Below, piece after piece: positions 7,524 to 14,300 of a stretch of DNA of 64,000 nt. The notes beneath the pieces are model-generated. The model was not told where the DNA came from. It was given only the letters and a program-made list of their open reading frames with translations, and did no database searches. Source of the DNA: Paraburkholderia caledonica NBRC 102488 (GTDB taxonomy: Bacteria; Pseudomonadota; Gammaproteobacteria; Burkholderiales; Burkholderiaceae); NCBI RefSeq assembly GCF_000685095.1, contig NZ_BAYE01000010.1, positions 62,001 to 126,000 on the forward strand, in the 5' to 3' direction. The number at the start of each line of letters is the position of its first letter. Position 1 is the first letter of the stretch. The position numbers were made by a program, and so were the translations under genes.

Positions 7524-8711
7524 ATGAAGTATTCGAGTCGGGTCGAGGGTTTGCAAGGCAGACGCACGTCGGCGTGGGAGATTCATCGCGTGGCGCAGCA
7601 GGCTGCGGCGAATGGCGATGACGTCATCGTGCTGAGTGTGGGAGACCCCGATTTTGCTACGCCCGCACCGATTGTCGAGCGTGCCATCGAAGCGTTGCGC
7701 GGCGGCGATACGCATTACAGCGCGGTGTCCGGGCGCGATCCGCTGCGTGCGGCGATTGCCGAAGAGCAGGCGCGCATGACCGGTTGCACGGTCGGCGCGA
7801 CGAATGTGAACCTCACGGCGGGCGCGCAAAACGGCGTGTTTGCCACGTCGCTTTGTCTGCTCGAAGCAGGCGACGAGGTTATCGTGCCCGAGCCGATGTA
7901 CCTCACCTACGAAGCTTGCGTGCGCGCCGCAGGTGCGACGCTCGTGCCGGTGCCGGTCGATCCTGCGCGTGCATTTCATCTGGATTGCGACGCGCTCGAA
8001 CGAGCCGTGACACCGCGTACCAAGGCGATTTTCTTCGCCACGCCGTGCAATCCAACAGGTGTCGTGATGCCGCGCGCGGACCTCGAGCGCATTGCGCGGC
8101 TCGCGTGCGAGCACGACCTGTGGGTGCTGTCCGACGAGGTCTACGCCGATCTCACGTTCGAGCGCGAACATGTGAGCATCATGTCGCTGCCCGGCATGGC
8201 GGAGCGCACGGTCACGCTCGGCAGCCTGTCCAAATCGCATGCAATGGCGGGGTGGCGCGTAGGCTGGGCGATCGGACCCACGCAACTGATCGAACACATG
8301 GGGCGCCTCGCGCTTGCCATGCTGTATGGCTTGCCGGGCTTCATCCAGCAGGCCGCATTGACCGCGTTACAGGAGAAGTCACGCGTCGTCGCGCAGATGC
8401 GCGACATCTACAGGCGCCGTCGCGACGTCGTGTTCGAGCGTTTGAGCCGGGTCCCGCGATTGCGCTGCCTGCTGCCCGAAGCCGGCATGTTCATGATGGT
8501 CGACGTGAGCGGCACCGGCCTCGATACCGTCGATTTCACATGGCAGCTGTTTCGCGCGCAAGGCGTGTCGGTGCTCGACGCGAGTGCTTTTGGCGAGACC
8601 GCGAACGGTTTCGTCCGGTTGGGCTTTGTCGTCGACGAAGCGCGGCTTGCCGAGGCGTGCGAGCGGATTGCGGCGTTCGTCGCGGCGTTGCCGTTGCAAC
8701 CGAGCCCGTGA
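7524..8711 (+). CDS. PLP-dependent class I/II aminotransferase, AruH-like
   Basis: 395 residues, full fold type I aminotransferase. Seen: VLSVGDPDFATPAPIVERAI near the start, TAGAQNGVFATSLCLLEAGDEVIVPEP, the NPTGV stretch (ATPCNPTGVV), DEVYADL, and the PLP lysine in SLSKSHAMAGWRVGW. The overall pattern, including LYGLPGFIQQAALTAL and the GMFMMVD turn, closely recalls arginine:pyruvate transaminase AruH of Pseudomonas, which starts the arginine transaminase pathway. No other arginine genes are adjacent, so the substrate remains open (inference). ATG 7524 is chosen from alignment with that family; the ribosome-binding site is weak. Confidence 0.85.
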   Translation: MKYSSRVEGLQGRRTSAWEIHRVAQQAAANGDDVIVLSVGDPDFATPAPIVERAIEALRGGDTHYSAVSGRDPLRAAIAEEQARMTGCTVGATNVNLTAGAQNGVFATSLCLLEAGDEVIVPEPMYLTYEACVRAAGATLVPVPVDPARAFHLDCDALERAVTPRTKAIFFATPCNPTGVVMPRADLERIARLACEHDLWVLSDEVYADLTFEREHVSIMSLPGMAERTVTLGSLSKSHAMAGWRVGWAIGPTQLIEHMGRLALAMLYGLPGFIQQAALTALQEKSRVVAQMRDIYRRRRDVVFERLSRVPRLRCLLPEAGMFMMVDVSGTGLDTVDFTWQLFRAQGVSVLDASAFGETANGFVRLGFVVDEARLAEACERIAAFVAALPLQPSP

Positions 8712-8753
8712 ATACGCGCTCCCGCAGCGAAAATCGCGCAGAGCGCCCAACGG

Positions 8754-8759
8754 TATAAT
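8754..8759 (+). promoter_or_regulatory. TATAAT -10 element upstream of the lactate regulator
   Basis: Perfect TATAAT 86 bases before the regulator start codon. No good -35 is visible 17 bases upstream, so the promoter may need an activator or be weak. Confidence 0.4.
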
Positions 8760-8844
8760 TCATTCGCTCACGTTTTAGCTCTGTCGCGTCGTGTACTGCC
8801 GCTAACGAACCATCCTGAACAACCGGCTTTGCCAGCCGTAGCCT

Positions 8845-9573
8845 ATGCACTTTCGCCCGATCCAGTCTTTCACGCGCAAACGGCTCTCCGACGTCGTCGC
8901 AGACCAGATCAAGCAATTGATCTCCGACGGCACGCTGATGCCGGGCGACCGGCTGCCCGCTGAGCGCGATCTGGCGACGCAGCTGGCGGTGTCGCGGCCT
9001 TCGTTGCGCGAAGCGCTGATCAGGCTGGAATCGGATGGCTATATCGCCACGTCGGGGCGGGGCGGCTTTACGGTGGTCGATCTGACGGCGCCGATCATTT
9101 CGAAGCCGCTCGCCGAACTGCTTTTGCAAAATCCGCGTACCAGTGCCGACATTCTCGAGTTGCGCCAGGGGCTCGAATCGATTTCGACTGTATATGCTGC
9201 GGAGCGCGCGACCGCCGCCGATCTTCGCAAGATCAAGACTGCGTTCGATGCACTGAAGGCGGCTTCGCAGTCGCAAGATCGCGTTAATCTGGCGGAGCTG
9301 GATGCCGCTTTTCATTTGGCGATTGCCGACTCTACGCACAACATCGCGCTCGCCCATGTCATGCATGGCATTCACACGCTGATTCGCGAAGGCATGCGTC
9401 AATACCATCGGCTGATCGATTACGACGAGGCGATGGAAAAGCAGTTGATGAGCCAGCATCAGGCCATCTACGACGCCGTCGTCGCGCGCGACGCGCAAAA
9501 GGCGCGCAAGGCGGCCGAACGGCATCTGGCCTTCGTGCGCGAGATCTATCAGGAAGACGCTGCGAAGCTTTAG
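8845..9573 (+). CDS. GntR/FadR-type regulator of lactate utilisation (LldR/LutR-like)
   Basis: 242 residues. N-terminal winged helix of the GntR family: RLSDVVADQIKQLISDGTLM, then PAERDLATQLAVSRPSLREAL, then SGRGGFTVVD. C-terminal helical FCD ligand domain with the usual metal-binding Asp and His residues (LAELDAAFHLAIADSTHN, then HQAIYDAVVARDA). LldR/LutR proteins repress lactate oxidation genes and release DNA when lactate is present. The position directly upstream of lutABC, and two palindromic operators in the lut promoter, support this assignment. It is transcribed in the same direction as lutABC but the latter has its own promoter. Confidence 0.9.
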   Translation: MHFRPIQSFTRKRLSDVVADQIKQLISDGTLMPGDRLPAERDLATQLAVSRPSLREALIRLESDGYIATSGRGGFTVVDLTAPIISKPLAELLLQNPRTSADILELRQGLESISTVYAAERATAADLRKIKTAFDALKAASQSQDRVNLAELDAAFHLAIADSTHNIALAHVMHGIHTLIREGMRQYHRLIDYDEAMEKQLMSQHQAIYDAVVARDAQKARKAAERHLAFVREIYQEDAAKL

Positions 9574-9602
9574 GCGTCGCGTTTCGCGTGGCCATCTAAC
9601 GA

Positions 9603-9631
9603 TTGACACGCTCCGGCGACTTCCTTATATT
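9603..9631 (+). promoter_or_regulatory. sigma-70 promoter of lutABC
   Basis: -35 TTGACA (9603-9608) and -10 TATATT (9626-9631) with 17-base spacing. Transcription would start near 9638, inside the first operator. Confidence 0.85.
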
Positions 9632-9662
9632 TTGGTCAGACCAACCATACCAGTCTGACTGG
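9632..9662. promoter_or_regulatory. two GntR-family operators in the lutABC promoter
   Basis: Palindromes TTGGTC-A-GACCAA (9632-9644) and CCAGTC-T-GACTGG (9650-9662), centres 18 bases apart. The first matches the FadR/LldR operator style (TGGT-N3-ACCA). They cover the predicted transcription start, so binding should repress. Confidence 0.8.
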
Positions 9663-9714
9663 CAGCGATCTTACGCGCCCCGAGTCCGCGTGCCCCATCC
9701 CCTGTAATGAGCTT

Positions 9715-10458
9715 ATGAAAGTCGCCCTCTTTATCCCTTGCTTCATCGACGCGTTTTATCCCGAGGTCGGCATTGCCACGCTCGAATTGCTCGAACGCTT
9801 CGGCATCCAGGTCGATTATCCGCAGGAGCAGACGTGTTGTGGCCAGCCCATGGGAAACAGCGGCGCCCATGCAGACGCGGCTGGCGCGGAGCGGGTGTTC
9901 GCGCGCAACTTTGCGGGCTACGACTACATCGTCGGACCATCGGCGAGCTGCATTCACCACGTGCGCGAGCATCTCACCGCGATCGATCAGACGGATGAAG
10001 TCAAAAAGGTGCGGGCGAGTGCTTATGAACTCGTCGAGTTTCTGCACGACGTAGTGGGCGCGCGTGAGTTTCCGTGGGCCGAGTTTCCGTATCGCGTCGG
10101 CCTGCACAATAGTTGCAGCGCGTTGCGGCATCTCAAGGAGGCATCGATCTCGGAAGTGGCGGGCCAGCCATTTTCCAAGCCGCGCGCGTTGCTTGAGGGC
10201 GTGAAGGGTATCGAGTTCGTCAAGCCGTCTCGCCCCGACGAATGTTGCGGTTTCGGCGGCACGTTCTCGGTGACAGAAGAGCCGGTGTCGGTGCGCATGG
10301 GGCAGGACAAGGTCCGCGATCATCTGAATGCGGGTGCCCAATACATTGTGTCGGGCGACATGTCGTGCCTGATGCATCAGCAAGGCTGTGCGGAACGCAT
10401 GAAGGCGGACGCACGCTTCATCCATATTGCACAAGTGTTGAACGGGGCGCGCGCATGA
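9715..10458 (+). CDS. lutA: LutA/YkgE-type (Fe-S) oxidoreductase, lactate utilisation
   Basis: 247 residues, a full-length LutA/YkgE protein with two cysteine-rich CCG domains: EQTCCGQPMGNSGAH in the first half and DECCGFGGTFSV in the second, plus CFIDAFYPEVG and SGDMSCLMHQQG. The family binds an iron-sulfur cluster and functions with LutB and LutC to oxidise L-lactate to pyruvate, feeding electrons to the respiratory chain. It begins 52 bases after the twin operators and its stop overlaps the lutB start by four bases, so the three lut genes are one transcript. Confidence 0.95.
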   Translation: MKVALFIPCFIDAFYPEVGIATLELLERFGIQVDYPQEQTCCGQPMGNSGAHADAAGAERVFARNFAGYDYIVGPSASCIHHVREHLTAIDQTDEVKKVRASAYELVEFLHDVVGAREFPWAEFPYRVGLHNSCSALRHLKEASISEVAGQPFSKPRALLEGVKGIEFVKPSRPDECCGFGGTFSVTEEPVSVRMGQDKVRDHLNAGAQYIVSGDMSCLMHQQGCAERMKADARFIHIAQVLNGARA

Positions 10459-11846
10459 GCCGGATCGACCACGCGAAAGCAGCAGGCGAGTTCATCAAAA
10501 AGACGGAGCATGTGGCGTTTCACGACAAGCGCCTGTGGGATTTGCGCGAGAAACGCGACGCACAGGCGCACGGCATTGCCGAGTGGGAGACGCTGCGCGA
10601 ACTGGCATCCGGTATCAAGGAACATACGCTGTCGCATTTGTCGGAGTACCTCGAACAGTTCGCGGCCTCGGCCGAGGCGAACGGTGTCGTGGTCCACTGG
10701 GCCGCGACGGCCGAAGAGCACAACGCGCTCGTACACAAGATCATGTCCGAGCGCGGCATGACCACGCTCGTCAAAAGCAAGTCGATGCTCACCGACGAGT
10801 GCAAGATGCGCGAGTATCTCGAACCGCGCGGCATCACGGTAATGGAAACGGATCTGGGTGAACGCATCCAGCAACTCGATCATCAGGACCCGAGCCACAT
10901 GGTGGTGCCGGCGGTCCACAAGCTGCGCGCCGATGTGGCCGAACTGTTTGGCCGAACCATCGGCACTGATCCGCACAATAGCGACATTCATTACCTCGCG
11001 GAAAGTCAGCGCATGAATACGCGGCCGTATTTCGTACGTGAGAAAACGGCCGGCATGACCGGCTGCAATTTCGCGGTCGCGGAAACGGGCACGATTGTGG
11101 TTTGCACGAACGAAGGCAACGCCGATCTTTCGGCAAACGTGCCGCCGCTGCATATCGCATCGATCGGTATCGAGAAGCTGATTCCAAAGGTCTCGGATCT
11201 CGGTGTGTTCATTCGCATGCTCTCGCGCAGTGCGCTTGGTTCGCCGATCACGCAATACACCTCGCATTTCCGCGCGCCGCGTCCGGGCACGGAGATGCAT
11301 TTCATCCTCGTCGATCATGGCCGCTCGGAACGGCTCGCGATGGACGACTTCTGGTACTCGCTCAAATGCATCCGCTGCGGAGCCTGCATGAACACGTGTC
11401 CCGTGTATCGGCGCAGCGGCGGTCTGTCGTATGGCGGTACTTACTCGGGGCCGATCGGCGCGATCATCAACCCAACTTTCGACCTGAAACGTTATAGCGC
11501 GCTGCCGTTCGCGTCCACGCTCAACGGCAGTTGCACGAACGTGTGTCCGGTGAAGATCAATATCCACGAGCAGATCTATAAATGGCGCACGGTGATCGCC
11601 GAGCGCCACGAAGTGCCGTTCGTGAAGCAGGAAGTATTGAAGATGGCAGGGCGGCTGCTCGCGAGCCCGACGCTGTATCGGGCAACCGTAGCTTCGATGA
11701 GCGGCGCATTGCGGCGGCTACCGAACTTCGTACTCTATAACCCGCTGAATATCTGGGGCAGACAACGCGAATTGCCCGAGGCGCCGAAGCAGACCTTTCA
11801 CGCGTGGTACAAGCAAAATCGCGGAGGTGGCGATGGCAACGCGTGA
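10455..11846 (+). CDS. lutB: LutB/YkgF-type iron-sulfur protein, lactate utilisation
   Basis: 463 residues. N-terminal LUD domain (about residues 70-295, with GMTGCNFAVAETGTIVVCTNEGN) followed by a 2x[4Fe-4S] ferredoxin region: CIRCGACMNTCPVYR from Cys305 and GSCTNVCPVKIN about 55 residues later. The C-terminal tail is the DUF3390-like part of the family. LutB is the electron-transfer subunit of the lactate-oxidising LutABC complex. ATG 10455 overlaps the lutA stop (ATGA), and the 3' end overlaps the lutC start by 14 bases, indicating translational coupling. Confidence 0.95.
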   Translation: MSRIDHAKAAGEFIKKTEHVAFHDKRLWDLREKRDAQAHGIAEWETLRELASGIKEHTLSHLSEYLEQFAASAEANGVVVHWAATAEEHNALVHKIMSERGMTTLVKSKSMLTDECKMREYLEPRGITVMETDLGERIQQLDHQDPSHMVVPAVHKLRADVAELFGRTIGTDPHNSDIHYLAESQRMNTRPYFVREKTAGMTGCNFAVAETGTIVVCTNEGNADLSANVPPLHIASIGIEKLIPKVSDLGVFIRMLSRSALGSPITQYTSHFRAPRPGTEMHFILVDHGRSERLAMDDFWYSLKCIRCGACMNTCPVYRRSGGLSYGGTYSGPIGAIINPTFDLKRYSALPFASTLNGSCTNVCPVKINIHEQIYKWRTVIAERHEVPFVKQEVLKMAGRLLASPTLYRATVASMSGALRRLPNFVLYNPLNIWGRQRELPEAPKQTFHAWYKQNRGGGDGNA

Positions 11847-12420
11847 GGCCTTCATCGCGAAAGTGCGGCAGGCACAACCGGCGGCGCGCCCGCGCCCCGA
11901 CGTGCCGTTGTTTAACGCGGTTGGTGGCGATCTGCGCGCACGCTTCGCGTCGGCATTGCAAACGATGGGCGGCACCTGCGTCGAAGCGGGCGCCGCGTCG
12001 GAAGTTGCGAGTCTGATCCGCGAGCGATTCGGCGCAACCGTGTCGATCGCTTCCGCCACTGCCGAAGTGGCCGGCACGCGCCTGCTCACGGCCGACACCG
12101 AACCTTCGTCGTTGCAGGATATCGACGTCGGCGTGGTGCGTGCGCGTTTTGGTGTGGCGGAGACCGGCTCGGTGTGGTTCAGCGAACGCGAGTACGTGGT
12201 CAATGCGTTGGGCTATATCGTGCAGCATCTCGTGGTTCTGCTCGATCCGGCGCAACTCGTCGACGGCCTGCAGGACGTTTATCGCCGCGACGACTTTCGC
12301 GATGCCCGTTACGCGGCACTCGTCACGGGACCCTCGGCGACCGCGGACATAGAGGGCGTTCTGATTCGCGGCGCGCAGGGTGTGCGATCGCTGACGGTGG
12401 TGTGGCTGGCCGCTGAGTAG
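11833..12420 (+). CDS. lutC: LutC/YkgG-type LUD-domain protein, lactate utilisation
   Basis: 195 residues, a single LUD (DUF162) domain: TREAFIAKVRQAQPA at the start, then DIDVGVVRARFGVAETGSVWF and LVVLLDPAQLVDGLQDVYR, and the C-terminal signature GPSATADIEGVLIRGAQGVR. It is the third component of the lactate oxidation complex. GGAGG lies 5 bases before ATG 11833; a GTG two codons upstream is possible. It closes the lut operon; a LexA-box promoter follows within 30 bases. Confidence 0.94.
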   Translation: MATREAFIAKVRQAQPAARPRPDVPLFNAVGGDLRARFASALQTMGGTCVEAGAASEVASLIRERFGATVSIASATAEVAGTRLLTADTEPSSLQDIDVGVVRARFGVAETGSVWFSEREYVVNALGYIVQHLVVLLDPAQLVDGLQDVYRRDDFRDARYAALVTGPSATADIEGVLIRGAQGVRSLTVVWLAAE

Positions 12421-12444
12421 TCGGGCGGTGGAGTTTGCTATCAT

Positions 12445-12464
12445 TACTGTATAAACGTACAGGT
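12445..12464 (+). promoter_or_regulatory. LexA (SOS) box upstream of the FAN1-like gene
   Basis: TACTGTATAAACGTACAGGT contains CTGT-N8-ACAG (12447-12462), the LexA consensus used in gamma- and betaproteobacteria, with AT-rich middle and flanking TA. A TATAAA sequence inside the box could be the -10 element. Confidence 0.85.
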
Positions 12465-12476
12465 CATGCAAACTCC

Positions 12477-14300
12477 GTGGCAACCGATGCTCCGCCGGAT
12501 TCCCTCGCCGGCGTCCCTTACTATCTGCTGAATTTCGAGCGTGCGCTCGCCTGGCTCGCGCAACGCTACGACGATCTGCTCGATGAGTGCGAGCGCGCTT
12601 TTCTCGGCACATTCGCGCGCTTACCGCAGGTGTCGCGCGCATTGCTGGTCCGGATGCTCATGCGCAAAGGCACATTGTTTCGTGCCAGTCGCCTGGCCTA
12701 CGACGAAATCGGCTGCCCCGTGCAAGCTGCTGCGCCCGTCGCAGCGCTCGGCTGGCTAAATCCCGCGCCGCACCTGGCACTCGACGACCTGTTCGCCCTC
12801 ACCACGCGCGCCGAATTGCTGGACATCTTTGCGGAGGCGCTTTCGCTGATTCCGGGCGCACGGAGTCTGCGCAAGCCCGATCTGCTGGAAGCATTACGCC
12901 CGTTCTATCCCGAGCGGGACGAGTTGGACAAGCATGACACCGATAGCTGCATCGCGCGCCCGTTGTCCGCATGGCACCCCCAAACGACCGATTGCGTGTT
13001 TCGCGTAGACATTGCGCCGCTGTGCGACCGTCTGCGTCTGATGTTCTTTGGCAATCTGCAACAGGACTGGTCAGAATTCGTGCTCGCCGATCTCGGCGTA
13101 TTCCGCTACGAGAAGGTAGCTTTCGGGCCGGCGTCGCGAGCGTTCCAGCAGCGCGCAGATGTCGATGTTTACCTCGCGTTGCACGCATGTCGCGACGAAC
13201 TGGACTCGATAGCAACGTCCGGCACGCTGATCGATCTGGAAGTAGAAAACGCTGCGCTCAATGACCTTGTGGCTCGGGTTCAAAGCGTGGAAACGTGCAA
13301 CTCGTGGCTCGAATTGCGACGCGACAAGCTCCTCTTTCGCATCGGCCAGCATTGTGAGCGGCGACAGATGTGGCCCACCGCGCTCGCCGTGTACGAGGTT
13401 TGCGCGTGGCCCGGCGCGCGTCACCGGCGTGTACGCGCGCTTGAACGAGCCGAGCGTTTCGAAGCTGCGCTCTCGCTCGCGTTACGTGCTGCAGGGTCGC
13501 CCGAAAGCGAGGAAGAGGCGCAGCGCATTGCGCGCATGCTGCCGCGCCTGCGTCGCAAACTTGGCGAGCCGACGGTGCGCGCGACCACTGCGCGAGCGGC
13601 CGAACGCAGTACGCTGACGTTGCCCAGGCCGCAAGCGCCGCAGCCCGTTGAATACGTCGTGCGCGATCATCTGACATGCGAGTCGGCGCCGGTGCATTAC
13701 GTCGAGAATGCATTGATCAACTCGCTGTTCGGACTGCTTTGCTGGGAACCGGTATTCGTGGCGCTGCCCGGTGCGTTTTTCCATCCGTTTCAACGCGGCC
13801 CCGCTGATCTTCACGCGCCGGACTTTTATGCGCGTCGAGCCGAACAGTTCGCTGCGTGCCTTGCTCAACTGGATAGCGGCGCGTATCGCGAGACGATTGC
13901 GCGGCATCTGCACGGCAAAGCCGGCGTGCAATCGCCGTTCGTGTTCTGGGGAATGCTTACGCCGGAGCTTGTCACGACGGCGCTCGACTGCTTGCCCGCC
14001 GCGCATCTGAAATTGTGGTTCGAGCGTTTGCTGCTGGATATTCGCGGCAATCGCTCGGGTCTGCCCGATCTGATCCGCTTCTGGCCCGCCGAGCGGCGTT
14101 ATGAATTGATCGAAGTGAAAGGGCCCGGCGACCGCTTGCAGGACAACCAGATTCGCTGGCTAGCTTACTGCGCGCAGCACGGCATGCCGGTACGCGTGGT
14201 CGACGTGCGTTGGACCGACGAAGCGCTTGACCATGCGATCGCCGATCCAGCCGTCGGCGCGCAGGCGCACGCCACGCTGATCGCGGAGCGCACCGCATGA
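12477..14300 (+). CDS. FAN1-like VRR-NUC domain structure-specific nuclease
   Basis: 607 residues from GTG 12477. The C-terminal VRR-NUC domain is clear: GLPDLIRFW with P530-D531, then ELIEVKGPGDRLQDNQ with E546-x-K548, the PD-(D/E)XK catalytic set. The N-terminal two thirds are helical (SAP-like and TPR-like segments, including YYLLNFERALAWL and FLGTFARLPQVSRALL), as in bacterial FAN1 homologues such as the Pseudomonas one. FAN1 cuts branched DNA and helps interstrand crosslink repair. An in-frame TTG at 12435 would put the LexA box inside the gene, so the start after the box is preferred; its ribosome-binding site is weak. The stop overlaps the helicase start (ATGA), forming an operon. Confidence 0.9.
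   Translation: MATDAPPDSLAGVPYYLLNFERALAWLAQRYDDLLDECERAFLGTFARLPQVSRALLVRMLMRKGTLFRASRLAYDEIGCPVQAAAPVAALGWLNPAPHLALDDLFALTTRAELLDIFAEALSLIPGARSLRKPDLLEALRPFYPERDELDKHDTDSCIARPLSAWHPQTTDCVFRVDIAPLCDRLRLMFFGNLQQDWSEFVLADLGVFRYEKVAFGPASRAFQQRADVDVYLALHACRDELDSIATSGTLIDLEVENAALNDLVARVQSVETCNSWLELRRDKLLFRIGQHCERRQMWPTALAVYEVCAWPGARHRRVRALERAERFEAALSLALRAAGSPESEEEAQRIARMLPRLRRKLGEPTVRATTARAAERSTLTLPRPQAPQPVEYVVRDHLTCESAPVHYVENALINSLFGLLCWEPVFVALPGAFFHPFQRGPADLHAPDFYARRAEQFAACLAQLDSGAYRETIARHLHGKAGVQSPFVFWGMLTPELVTTALDCLPAAHLKLWFERLLLDIRGNRSGLPDLIRFWPAERRYELIEVKGPGDRLQDNQIRWLAYCAQHGMPVRVVDVRWTDEALDHAIADPAVGAQAHATLIAERTA

Noticed and set aside
8536-9609. 357-codon frame antisense to the lactate regulator
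   Set aside because: The plus strand carries an unmistakable GntR regulator; the antisense frame has no recognisable features.
12435-12476. TTG start at 12435 for the FAN1-like protein
   Set aside because: It would place the LexA box inside the coding region; the leading 14 residues are not family-like. ATG at 12466 is out of frame.
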